From positions 51,163 through 115,162 of the forward strand of contig NZ_FXYY01000011.1 of assembly GCF_900169165.1 (NCBI RefSeq): a DNA stretch of 64,000 bases, given 5' to 3'. Every line of letters starts with the position of its first letter. Within the stretch, counting starts at the first letter, position 1. The notes below the pieces were generated by a model, which had not been told where the DNA came from, did not search any database, and saw nothing but the letters and a program-made list of their open reading frames with translations. Made by a program: the position numbers and the translations under genes. Below are positions 7,565-15,405 of this stretch, piece by piece. This stretch comes from Brevibacterium linens ATCC 9172 (GTDB taxonomy: Bacteria > Actinomycetota > Actinomycetes > Actinomycetales > Brevibacteriaceae).

Positions 7565-9847
7565 CTACTGCTGCCGGTGGACGTGCGCCACCGCCTCGGC
7601 GCGACTGCGCACGCCGAGCTTGCGGTACAGCGCGGACAACCGGTTCTTCAACGTCCCGGACACCACTCCGAACTCGCGGGCGATCTGCGCGATCGACTTC
7701 GATGAGTCGATCGCGAACAGCAGCGACTGCTCGGCCGGGGTGAGATCGGTCTGGAAGTCCGGCGCCACCGGTGAGGTCTCCGGCAGCTCGAGCAGTCGCT
7801 GCTGCAGAACGTCTGCTGTGATGTCCGCCGAATGGAACGACCTGGCCACGGCTTCCCACTCGGCGAAATCGGCCGATGCGGGAATGAGTGCCTCGCGAGC
7901 AGCCTTCGACAGCTGCGCCACGGCGAACACCGAAGCCGCGATCGCGCAGTAGTCGAGCATGTGCACAAAGGTCTCCAACGCCTGGTCGGCCTGTCCCTCA
8001 TGGTGGAGGATGTCGGCGCGCAGGGCCATGGCACAGCTCTTGAGCCTGGGCCCCTGATCACTGCTGAGTGCCTGCCCGGTCGCCGTCCACAGGCGATCAT
8101 GCTGCCCGAAGACGAGCGCCTGCCGAGCCTTGACGATCGCGTCACCGGGGTTGGCCGAACTCATGCGATCGCTCATGTCCTGCAGCGTCTTCGTCTCCCC
8201 CGCCGCAGCGAGCACGAACCCGACGACGTTGACGATTCCGGAGAATCGAGCACTCGCATCGCCGGCCGCCGTCGGCCGGATCTGCACCGTCGAGCTCTCC
8301 GTCACGAGCTTCGCAGCAATCGACGCCCGCCCGCGGTACACGTAGTACAGCGCCTTGGCACAGTCCGGCATCGGCCCCAGAGATTGAGTCGGCTTCGCCT
8401 GGTCCAGGGCACCGAGGATGTCCTCCGCCGCGTTGAGGTCGAGCCGGTCGAGGCTGCGCATCAGCTCAATGCTCAGCGCTGTCCGCTCGTCCGGCAGCGT
8501 GTCCATCCCGAATCGGCGAGCGTTCTCTCGCGCCCGCTCAAGGCAGCGGTCCATGTCCGATCCGTGCCCGTGCCCCAGCCCGGCCAACGCGGATTCGACC
8601 AGTCCCGCCAGCAGGGGATGCGGCGAGTTCGGAGTATAGATCCCCGCGAAGTGCACGACGCTCTGCAGTACCGGTGTCGCCTCGGTGAAGCGACCGGCCG
8701 CAACGAGGTTCCGTCCGCGCTCAAGATTGAGCTCGGCCTGCAGCATCAGTGTGGGTCCCGGTTCCCCGTCACCGAGGCTGAGCATGCGTTTCCGTCCGAC
8801 CTCGATGACGTCGAGCGCCGCATCGTACTTCCGGTTCAACCGGTGGCGGCGCGCCTCCAGCATGGTCAGCACGGCCACCTCGTCGCCGGAGAGGGGGAGG
8901 CTCGGATCGGTCAGCCGGCCGTGCAGCTCCGGCACTACGATGCTGTCGAAGTCGGTCGCCGACATCAGCTGCCATGGGTCATCGGTACCGAGCACGTGCC
9001 GGGTCGAATCGATGCGTCGAGCCGCGCTGCGAGCCAGGGTGAGGATCGGGTTCTTCGCGATCACTGCCTCGGGGACGCTGAGAAGGGCCTCGATCGAAGT
9101 CGGCACATCGATGAAGACGTTGACCGACCGTCGTGCCCACCCGCGCTCGAGGATCTTCCAGTCCCTGATCTCCAGGACGAGGTCGAGCAGCTCGGGCAGT
9201 CCTTCACGGCGGTCCGCGCGCTGGCGGCCGATCACGTCGGCGACGGCCATGCCGAGAGCTTCGCGCGGAGTCCTCTTCGCGATGCCATCATCGACGGCGG
9301 TGATGCGTCGCATGAGTATGCGGATGAAGGTGGGAACGGTGAAGACCTCGTCGCCGGGGGCAACAGCGAGCAGCCCTGCCGAGGTCAGCAGCGGAGTGAG
9401 GTCATCGGGGGTGGAATCGTTCGCGACTTTCCCTGCGGCGTAGGCGGCGTGGACGAGGTCGACCATGCTCGAGGTGATCGTCGGCGTCCAGGCGAAGAGC
9501 GCGAGCAGGTAGAGTGCTGCGGATTCACGGGAGGAGTCGGCGAGAGTCGGATTCAACGACGGGGACAGCATGGCGACGGTCCGGTCTGGGGCGGTGTCAC
9601 CGGCAGGCAGTCCCGCTTCGACTCGGGCCTGAACAAGTGAGGCGGCGATGCGGACACGTCCGCCGCTGGCGCGGAAGATCCGCTCGAGGTCGGACTCGGA
9701 GAGGGTGCCGTACGGCTCGAGCGCCGATGCGAAGTCATTCGCCGAGGCGGCTCGCGGTCCGAATTGCGCATCGAAGACCGACGGGGATCCGTCGGAGTCC
9801 GACGGGCGGTTCACATTTTCGACTCGCTTGATCTGTTGAGGTGGCAC
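7565..9847 (-). CDS. LuxR-type HTH regulator with TPR-like middle region (LAL-like, no P-loop)
   Basis: A 760-residue protein ending in a LuxR/FixJ-type HTH domain: LTPAEQSLLFAI, KSIAQIAREFGVVSGTLKNR and LSALYRKLGVRSRAEAVAHV. The middle 400 residues are Ala/Leu-rich helical repeats like the TPR regions of LAL/MalT regulators. Residues 80-170 resemble the winged-helix lid that follows the ATPase of such proteins, but no Walker A or B motif is present, so the ATPase is missing and nucleotide control is unlikely. The GTG at 9847 is the chosen start, with AAGAAGG about 9 bp upstream; a GTG at 9811 is possible. Its targets are unknown. Confidence 0.78.
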   Translation of the reverse strand: MPPQQIKRVENVNRPSDSDGSPSVFDAQFGPRAASANDFASALEPYGTLSESDLERIFRASGGRVRIAASLVQARVEAGLPAGDTAPDRTVAMLSPSLNPTLADSSRESAALYLLALFAWTPTITSSMVDLVHAAYAAGKVANDSTPDDLTPLLTSAGLLAVAPGDEVFTVPTFIRILMRRITAVDDGIAKRTPREALGMAVADVIGRQRADRREGLPELLDLVLEIRDWKILERGWARRSVNVFIDVPTSIEALLSVPEAVIAKNPILTLARSAARRIDSTRHVLGTDDPWQLMSATDFDSIVVPELHGRLTDPSLPLSGDEVAVLTMLEARRHRLNRKYDAALDVIEVGRKRMLSLGDGEPGPTLMLQAELNLERGRNLVAAGRFTEATPVLQSVVHFAGIYTPNSPHPLLAGLVESALAGLGHGHGSDMDRCLERARENARRFGMDTLPDERTALSIELMRSLDRLDLNAAEDILGALDQAKPTQSLGPMPDCAKALYYVYRGRASIAAKLVTESSTVQIRPTAAGDASARFSGIVNVVGFVLAAAGETKTLQDMSDRMSSANPGDAIVKARQALVFGQHDRLWTATGQALSSDQGPRLKSCAMALRADILHHEGQADQALETFVHMLDYCAIAASVFAVAQLSKAAREALIPASADFAEWEAVARSFHSADITADVLQQRLLELPETSPVAPDFQTDLTPAEQSLLFAIDSSKSIAQIAREFGVVSGTLKNRLSALYRKLGVRSRAEAVAHVHRQQ

Positions 9848-10152
9848 GGATGGGGAACCTTCTTTTCGGCTCGACTCACGCCGAGGCGCAGCCGGGGAAG
9901 CTGCTGAGTAGTGAGGGGTGCGTTCACGAGTATGACAGACAACTGCGAGTCAACAACGTTCCCGAACCTGACCATCTTCTTGGAACCGTCCATCCCCTGT
10001 TTGCTCCCCCGATCAACCGCCCCGCCGAAGCGGAGGACTCCGACAAGTAGATTTGTTATCCAATCGAGACAACACCTGGCGTACTTGGTTGAAATTTTAA
10101 CTTAAAGTTGAACGTGCAACTATCCCCTCTCTCTGAATATCCGGAAGTGATA
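9848..10152. other. Divergent intergenic region, LuxR-type gene and TM2-Ltp gene
   Basis: A 305-bp gap with no credible gene. Its right end is strikingly AT-rich (10055-10110) for this genome and includes AATTTTAACTTAAAGTTGAA, a near-palindrome around AACTTaAAGTT, likely part of the promoter and possible regulator site for the gene at 10153. A GTTG/CAAC pair flanks AACGTG at 10106-10119. Confidence 0.45.
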
Positions 10153-11076
10153 ATGACACAGCAACCTCCAGTGCCGGTCGACAACTCGAACCAGTGGACC
10201 CCCGCTCAGCCGTCATTCGGGCAGAATCAGCCCCTCGTCGGGCAGAAGTCGTTCCTCGCTACGTGGCTGCTGTCGTGGCTGCTCGGCGGACTCGGCGTCG
10301 ACCGTTTCTACCTGGGCAAGATCGGCACCGGCATCCTCAAACTCACCACCATCGGCGGTTTCGGTATCTGGTACCTCGTCGACTTGATCATCACCCTCGC
10401 CGGCAAACAGAAGGACAAGCAGGGTCTGCTCCTCATGGGGTACGACGACCACAAGAAGGTCGCCTGGATCGTGACCGGCATTTTCATCGTCCTCGGCCTC
10501 ATCTTCGGCGGAGTCTCTGTGGGCTCGGCATCGAATGCCACCGACGACAATGCGCCGATCGTCTCCGACGAGGAAGCTCCTGCCGAGGAAGCTCCCGCAG
10601 CCGAAGCAGTCGAAGAACCCGTCGACGCAGAACCTGCCGTCGAGGAGGAACCTGCTGAGGAACCGGCCGAAGAGCCGGCGGAAGAACCCGCTGCTCAGGA
10701 GCCTGTCGAGGAAGAACCCGCCGTCGAGGAGCCCGCTGCACCGGCGGAAGAAGAGGACGACTCCAGCGTTCCCGCCGAGTACAACTCAGCCCTGACAAAG
10801 GCCGAGACCTACTCGGACATGATGCACATGAGCAAGAAGGGCATCTTTGATCAGCTGACAAGCGAGTACGGTGGCCAGTTCTCCGACGACGCGGCCCAAT
10901 ACGCTGTCGACAACGTTCAGGCCGACTGGAAGGAGAACGCATTGGAGTCGGCGCGAACCTACCAGAATGATATGGCGATGTCACCGAACGCGATCCACGA
11001 TCAGCTCACCAGCGAGTACGGCGGCCAGTTCACCCAAGCTGAAGCAGACTACGCGATCGAGAACCTCAACAACTGA
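10153..11076 (+). CDS. TM2-domain membrane protein with two Ltp (PF07553-type) repeats
   Basis: A 307-residue membrane protein. A Gln/Pro-rich N-terminus leads into a TM2 domain with two membrane segments (KSFLATWLLSWLLGGLGVDR and GGFGIWYLVDLIITLAG) and a third hydrophobic segment after it (VAWIVTGIFIVLGLIFGGVS). An acidic linker of repeated EEPA/EEPV units follows. The C-terminus has two tandem Ltp-type repeats, each with a Ser-containing helix and the shared QLTSEYGGQF block. Ltp domains are known from host surface lipoproteins and a phage superinfection-exclusion protein; here the anchor is TM2 and not a lipobox. The ATG at 10153 follows GGAAGTG. Cell-envelope or stress function is inference. 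Confidence 0.85.
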   Translation: MTQQPPVPVDNSNQWTPAQPSFGQNQPLVGQKSFLATWLLSWLLGGLGVDRFYLGKIGTGILKLTTIGGFGIWYLVDLIITLAGKQKDKQGLLLMGYDDHKKVAWIVTGIFIVLGLIFGGVSVGSASNATDDNAPIVSDEEAPAEEAPAAEAVEEPVDAEPAVEEEPAEEPAEEPAEEPAAQEPVEEEPAVEEPAAPAEEEDDSSVPAEYNSALTKAETYSDMMHMSKKGIFDQLTSEYGGQFSDDAAQYAVDNVQADWKENALESARTYQNDMAMSPNAIHDQLTSEYGGQFTQAEADYAIENLNN

Positions 11077-11099
11077 CGACGGTCGACAACTGACGAACG

Positions 11100-11160
11100 T
11101 CAGCGAACAGCTCCAAGGCGGGCGAAGGAATCTCTTCCTTCGCCCGCCTTCGTTCGCTGA
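11100..11160 (+). terminator. Strong bidirectional intrinsic terminator
   Basis: A perfect 16-bp stem (AAGGCGGGCGAAGGAA at 11115-11130 and its complement at 11135-11150) closes a TCTC loop. An outer 9-bp stem, TCAGCGAAC/GTTCGCTGA, extends it to 11100-11160. It lies between the convergent TM2-Ltp gene and the response regulator gene and can serve both. Confidence 0.85.
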
Positions 11161-11183
11161 GCTCGCATAAATACACCGGCCCC

Positions 11184-11885
11184 TCACACCCACCGATACT
11201 CGTACTCCGGCCGCCCCGGAGTCCCGTGCCGGGGCTGCTTGATCGCCTGTTTCGTCGCGACGAGGTGCTCCAGGTACCGGCGGACGGTGACCCGGGACAG
11301 GTCGAGCCGACGCCCCACCTCGGTGGCGGAGACCGGAACTGCGGAATCGCGGACGAATGCGGACACGGCGTCCAAGGTCTCGGCGATGAGCCCCTTGGGC
11401 AGGGTCGTCGACGACACAGACCGCAGGGCCGAGAGCGCATTGTCCACCGAGGCCTGAGTCGCCAAGGACCCCGACCCGGTGAGCCCACGCCGGAACTCCC
11501 GCTGGTTCTCCAACTTCTCCCTGAACGCCGCGAAGGTGAAGGGTTTGATGAGGTATTGGGTGATGCCCGACGAGATCGCCGACCGGATGACCTGCAGGTG
11601 CCGCACCGCGGTGATCGCGATGGTGTCGACGTCCTGACCGCGCGAGTTCAGGCGCCCGGCGACTTCGAGACCGTGCGAATCCGTGAGATTCATATCGAGG
11701 AGGACGATGTCGACCGGGGTGCCGGCCGCAGCGAGTTCGTCGAAGCGCTCGATCGCCTCGTGTCCGCCCAGGCACGTTGCGACGACGTCGAAACCGGGCA
11801 CCCGAGCCACGAAATCCGCGTGCGCCTGCGCCGTCATCGGGTCGTCTTCGACGATGAGGACACGCAGCGCGGCATCATCGCTCAC
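11184..11885 (-). CDS. CitB/DcuR-family response regulator
   Basis: A 233-residue regulator. The N-terminal receiver domain starts RVLIVEDDPM, with the phospho-acceptor Asp in IVLLDMNLTD and the conserved Lys in YLIKPFTF. The C-terminal winged-HTH (VSATEVGRRLDLSRVTVRRY) is the form found in CitB/DcuR proteins that control citrate or C4-dicarboxylate uptake. The GTG at 11885 follows GGAAGGAGA and overlaps the kinase gene by 11 bp; the longer open frame starting at 12014 lies inside the kinase gene and is not used. It pairs with the adjacent kinase; the DctA-type symporter at 17385 is a reasonable target (inference). Confidence 0.9.
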   Translation of the reverse strand: MSDDAALRVLIVEDDPMTAQAHADFVARVPGFDVVATCLGGHEAIERFDELAAAGTPVDIVLLDMNLTDSHGLEVAGRLNSRGQDVDTIAITAVRHLQVIRSAISSGITQYLIKPFTFAAFREKLENQREFRRGLTGSGSLATQASVDNALSALRSVSSTTLPKGLIAETLDAVSAFVRDSAVPVSATEVGRRLDLSRVTVRRYLEHLVATKQAIKQPRHGTPGRPEYEYRWV

Positions 11886-13608
11886 GTGAGTCTCCTTCCG
11901 CCCGATCCCGGCTCGCACCCTCACCATCCGTGGTGGGCTCCCTGGCAGAATCGTAGTCGCCGGCCCCGTCCGTGTCCCCCAGCGGGAGCGTGACCGTGAA
12001 GATCGCCCCGCCATCGGAATCGACGTCGATATGCCCGCCGAGGCGGCTCACCGCCTGCCGAACCAGGACGAGCCCGAATCCGTGTCGTCCCACTCCCCCG
12101 GGCTCGGGTTTCGCCGAGGCACCGAGGTGGAAGAGCGCGTCGATGTCTTCGCCCGCGACCCCGGCGCCGGAGTCGGCGATGGTGATGATGAGCTCCCCGT
12201 CGGCGGCGACGAAGTCCGCCCATACGTGCTTCTCGTCCGTGTCAGCGACGGCGTCGAAGGCATTGTCGAGAAGATTGCCGGCGACGGTGACGAGGTCGCG
12301 GGCGTCGAGTCGTTCGGGCGGCAGTTCGCCGGTGGCTGTGACGGTGAGTTCGATGCCGCGTTCATTGGCCTGAGCGGCCTTGCCGATCATGAGCGCGGTG
12401 ATGAATGGTTCGTCGAGGGAAGCGACGAAGGAATCCGTCAGCCGCTGCGACTCCTGCTCATCTTTGACCGCGAAGTCCAACGCCTCCTGCACCCGACCGA
12501 GCTCGATGAGCGTGGAGACCGTGTGCAGCCGGTTGGCATGTTCGTGGGTCTGGGCACGCAAAGCTTCGGACAGCGTCGTCATCGTCGCCAGCTCACCGGT
12601 GAGCTCCTGGATGTCAGTGCGATCACGCAGGGTTGCGACCGTACCGCCTTCATCGCGCCCGCCGCGCGGCTGTCGAGCCTGCTTCTGACTGATGACGAGG
12701 ACACGCTCCTCGGTGAAGTGGATTTCGTCGACCGCGACCCGACCGGTCGCAAGAAGGTCACGGACAGATTCGGGCAGGGCCACCTCGGCGAGGGAGAGCG
12801 GCGTCGATTCCTCCACCGTGGGCAGGCCCAGCAGGGACGCGGCCTCATCGTTGTAGAGGACGAGCCGACCGGAATCGTCGGCGAGGATGAGGCCCTCGCG
12901 CAGGGAATGCAGGGCCGAATCGTAGAACGCGAACGGTCGGCGCAGCTCCTCGGGACCGTAGCCGAGGGTGACTCGGCGCAGGTAGCGGGCGAGCAGCCAG
13001 GAACCGAGTCCGCCGAGAGCGAGCGCGGCGAGGCCGACGAGGATGATCTGCGGCAGGGAAGCCGCCTGCGCGACGGACAGCGTTTCCAGGGTCACGCCCA
13101 CGGCGACCATGGCGGTGACCTCGCCGGCGGCGTCCTTGATCGGCACGATCGCGCGCACCGACGGTCCGAGCGTGCCTACGTATTCCTCGGTCTCGGTCTG
13201 TCCGGCGCGGGCTTTCGCGGTGCTGCCGATGTACTTCTTGCCCAGCTGATCGGGGTCGGGGTGGGTGTAGCGCGTGCCGTCGCGGTCCATGATCGTCACG
13301 AAATCCACCTCGGCGAAATCGATGACGGTCAGCGCGAAGGGCTGCAGCCGGGCGGAGGGATCGTCCTCGGTCACAGCCTCGGTGACGAAGGGGTCGTGGG
13401 CGAGGGTTTCGGCGATGGACAGCACCCGTTCGCCGGCGGCCTCGCGGATGTTGTTGAGCGTCGTCACGTAGCTCGTCACCGACAGCGCGGTGCAGACGAT
13501 GACGATGAGGACGAGCTGGACGAGGAAGAGTCGCCTGGCCAGGGTTCCGCCTCGGCGAGCCCGGAATCGCCCCCGGCCCCGCCATAGAGGGGCCGGGAGG
13601 GACGCCAT
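11875..13608 (-). CDS. CitA/DcuS-family sensor histidine kinase
   Basis: A 577-residue membrane kinase. One membrane segment (LVQLVLIVIVCTALSVTSYV), an extracytoplasmic PAS/Cache-like sensor of about 130 residues with RYTHPDPDQLGKKYIG as in carboxylate sensors, a second segment (IILVGLAALALGGLGSWLLA), a cytoplasmic PAS, then the kinase core. The H-box is RAQTHEHANRLHT, the N-box is GNLLDNAFDAV, and HGFGLVLVRQA is the G-box. These features place it with the citrate/C4-dicarboxylate sensors. Its ATG overlaps the stop of the DoxX gene by one base (TAATG) and its 3' end overlaps the regulator, giving a three-gene operon. Confidence 0.92.
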   Translation of the reverse strand: MASLPAPLWRGRGRFRARRGGTLARRLFLVQLVLIVIVCTALSVTSYVTTLNNIREAAGERVLSIAETLAHDPFVTEAVTEDDPSARLQPFALTVIDFAEVDFVTIMDRDGTRYTHPDPDQLGKKYIGSTAKARAGQTETEEYVGTLGPSVRAIVPIKDAAGEVTAMVAVGVTLETLSVAQAASLPQIILVGLAALALGGLGSWLLARYLRRVTLGYGPEELRRPFAFYDSALHSLREGLILADDSGRLVLYNDEAASLLGLPTVEESTPLSLAEVALPESVRDLLATGRVAVDEIHFTEERVLVISQKQARQPRGGRDEGGTVATLRDRTDIQELTGELATMTTLSEALRAQTHEHANRLHTVSTLIELGRVQEALDFAVKDEQESQRLTDSFVASLDEPFITALMIGKAAQANERGIELTVTATGELPPERLDARDLVTVAGNLLDNAFDAVADTDEKHVWADFVAADGELIITIADSGAGVAGEDIDALFHLGASAKPEPGGVGRHGFGLVLVRQAVSRLGGHIDVDSDGGAIFTVTLPLGDTDGAGDYDSAREPTTDGEGASRDRAEGDSRER

Positions 13609-14036
13609 TACTTCTTAACGCTCTTCTTTTTCTTCTTGCTGCCGCCGGAGATGAGGAGGGCCAGGCCGATGGCGGCCAGCCAGGTGTCCTTGGCGACGGC
13701 GGTGCCGTCCTCGGACGGGCGGATGCCGTCGTCCTTGGTCATCGAGTCGATGGAGAAGTAGTTCGCGACGAGGCCTGCGGCGAAGGTCGTCAGTGCGGCA
13801 CCGGCGATGCGGGTGGGCACGAACGGCAGCAGCAGGGCGGAGCCGACGGCGATCTCACCGTAGGACAGGAACTTCCCGAATTGGGCGGGGGTCATGTTCT
13901 CGACCATGGGCACACCGTTGGCGGCCATCTGCTGGAGTCCGGCCGAGGATTCCTCGTCGAGACCGAGCTTGCCGATGCCCGAGTTGAGGATGAATGCGCC
14001 GGGAACTGCGCGCAAAAGTGCGGTGCTGAGTTTCAT
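13608..14036 (-). CDS. DoxX-family membrane protein
   Basis: A 142-residue protein of the DoxX family with about four membrane segments and a very basic end (GGSKKKKKSVKK). The N-terminal LLRAVPGAFILNSGIGKLG and the central LLLPFVPTRIAGAALTTFAA are typical. AAGGAG precedes the ATG at about 5 bp. It is the first gene of the operon with the two-component system and touches the kinase gene, which suggests a link to signalling or membrane redox state, but DoxX proteins have no single known function. Confidence 0.8.
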   Translation of the reverse strand: MKLSTALLRAVPGAFILNSGIGKLGLDEESSAGLQQMAANGVPMVENMTPAQFGKFLSYGEIAVGSALLLPFVPTRIAGAALTTFAAGLVANYFSIDSMTKDDGIRPSEDGTAVAKDTWLAAIGLALLISGGSKKKKKSVKK

Positions 14037-14137
14037 ATCCTGCTCCTTTGTAATCGGATCGTCACTGAGCCAAGACTATCCGTGAGGGCGCAGGCACGCC
14101 ACAGCTCAAGGGCTCTCGGACCCATCTGCCGAGATTC

Positions 14138-14794
14138 TCAGCCCTGCGTGCTGGTGCGGATCCGCTCGATGAGATCGTCGAGGGCATCATCGAACTCGCG
14201 CTGACCATGGTCTTCCATGAGCAGGTCCTGCAATCGCCGCACCGTGGGGTACTCGCTGAGGTCGTCGCCGGCGGAGGACTCCTCCTCATCTCCGAGGACC
14301 TCCGGGGTCAGGGAGGCCGCTTGGAGCAGAAGCGCGCCGACGAGGAAGCTCGTGAAGGCCTTGTATGCCGCCACCGCCTCGGCGTCGGCAAATCCGAAGC
14401 GCTGCAGCGAGGACAGGAAGTCCTCGACCCAGCGCACGCTTCGCAGCGGCGGACGGAGCCAGGGCGCCTGAGGTGGCTGGGTGGCGATGAGAGGGAAGAT
14501 CCGCGGATGCTTGAGGGCCAGATTCCGCGTGGCATTGGCGACACGCTGCAGATACTCCTCCCACGAATGGGAGTCCTCTGTCATGAGATCGTCGTCGAAG
14601 AGGCCGTCGATGAGCTCGTCGACCATGGCCTCGAGGAGGTCCCCCCGCCCCGAAACATGCCGATACAGTGCCATCGCCTCTACGTCCAAGGCCGTTCCGA
14701 GGCGACGCATCGTGAGCTCGCTGAGACCGCAGGCATCGACGAAGGCGATCGCCGACTCGACGACCTGTGCACGATCAAGTCGCTGCTGAACCAC
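14138..14794 (-). CDS. TetR/AcrR-family transcriptional regulator
   Basis: A 218-residue repressor. The HTH covers about residues 8-52, ending in the typical ALDVEAMALYRHVSGRGDLL; the rest fits the TetR_C_1 (tetracycline-repressor-like) ligand domain, interrupted by an acidic GDEEESSAGDD loop. The effector is unknown. Two identical 15-bp sites containing TTAC-ACC-GTAA lie upstream, one about 100 bp before this gene and one before csbD, so it likely represses itself and the csbD transcript (inference). Confidence 0.88.
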   Translation of the reverse strand: MVQQRLDRAQVVESAIAFVDACGLSELTMRRLGTALDVEAMALYRHVSGRGDLLEAMVDELIDGLFDDDLMTEDSHSWEEYLQRVANATRNLALKHPRIFPLIATQPPQAPWLRPPLRSVRWVEDFLSSLQRFGFADAEAVAAYKAFTSFLVGALLLQAASLTPEVLGDEEESSAGDDLSEYPTVRRLQDLLMEDHGQREFDDALDDLIERIRTSTQG

Positions 14795-14894
14795 GCGCGC
14801 CTCCCTTTCCTCGTCGGAGATGCCGCAGACCGGGCGGCTTTCACCGCCAGTCTACTCGCTTGCTTCAACGCGTCGAGAGATCCCCTGATAACGC

Positions 14895-14909
14895 GATTAC
14901 ACCGTAAAC
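14895..14909. promoter_or_regulatory. Candidate TetR operator, copy 1
   Basis: GATTACACCGTAAAC contains the inverted repeat TTAC-ACC-GTAA. An exact copy lies 101 bp away at 14996. It is about 100 bp upstream of the TetR gene start. Confidence 0.6.
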
Positions 14910-14995
14910 TCCTCATGGATGACCAAGCTATCACCCTCCATCGACCACCCGACTCGCCGGATCTATTGCGCAGCGAAAACGCGGTCTGCTAGGTT

Positions 14996-15010
14996 GATTA
15001 CACCGTAAAC
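14996..15010. promoter_or_regulatory. Candidate TetR operator, copy 2
   Basis: An exact second copy of GATTACACCGTAAAC, ending 57 bp before the csbD start codon, where a repressor would cover the promoter. Exact conservation of 15 bp in a short intergenic region supports a shared regulator. Confidence 0.6.
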
Positions 15011-15067
15011 ATGAATAGCGCTCGGCAGAGCAGTACGTCCAGACCGATCCACACGAAAGGACGAATC

Positions 15068-15283
15068 ATGAATTCCCACGACAAGGCCGACAAGACCTCA
15101 GACAAAGCAGAGGAGCTCAAGGGCAAAGCGAAGACCGCTGCCGGCAAGGCCACCGATGACAAGAGCCTCGAGGCCGAGGGCAAGACCGACGCGGCCAAGG
15201 GCAAGATCAAGCAGGTCGGCGACGACACCAAGGACTCGCTGAAGGGCGTCAAGGACTCGCTCAAGGACTCACCGAAGGACTGA
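15068..15283 (+). CDS. CsbD-family stress protein
   Basis: A 71-residue, very hydrophilic protein rich in Lys, Asp, Ala and Gly, with repeated KAEELKGKAKTAAGKAT-type segments and a C-terminal K(D/G)SLK repeat. CsbD-like proteins are small general-stress proteins without known enzyme activity. The ATG at 15068 follows GAAAGGA; an earlier ATG at 15011 has no ribosome site and directly abuts the candidate operator. It sits between a TetR regulator and otsA, which fits osmotic or desiccation stress. Confidence 0.88.
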   Translation: MNSHDKADKTSDKAEELKGKAKTAAGKATDDKSLEAEGKTDAAKGKIKQVGDDTKDSLKGVKDSLKDSPKD

Positions 15284-15297
15284 GGGACGCGGCTGGA

Positions 15298-15324
15298 GGG
15301 CGGAGGCACTGTCCGCCTCCGCCC
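15298..15324 (+). terminator. Hairpin after csbD
   Basis: GGGCGGAGGC at 15298-15307 pairs perfectly with GCCTCCGCCC at 15315-15324 across a 7-base loop. No long T-run follows, but the stem is GC-only apart from two A/T pairs. It separates csbD from otsA. Confidence 0.65.
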
Positions 15325-15405
15325 TTCGGCCATGCTTTCAGATCTCATGCCCCAGAAGTCGGCGTGCCGGTACGATCCGTCCCGGCGGCACGAGAAGAAG
15401 AGACG

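Noticed and set aside
7832..9640. 602-codon plus-strand frame opposite the LuxR-type gene
   Set aside because: Antisense shadow; the minus strand has a clear HTH domain.
12031..13587. 518-codon plus-strand frame opposite the sensor kinase
   Set aside because: Antisense shadow; kinase motifs on the other strand are unambiguous.
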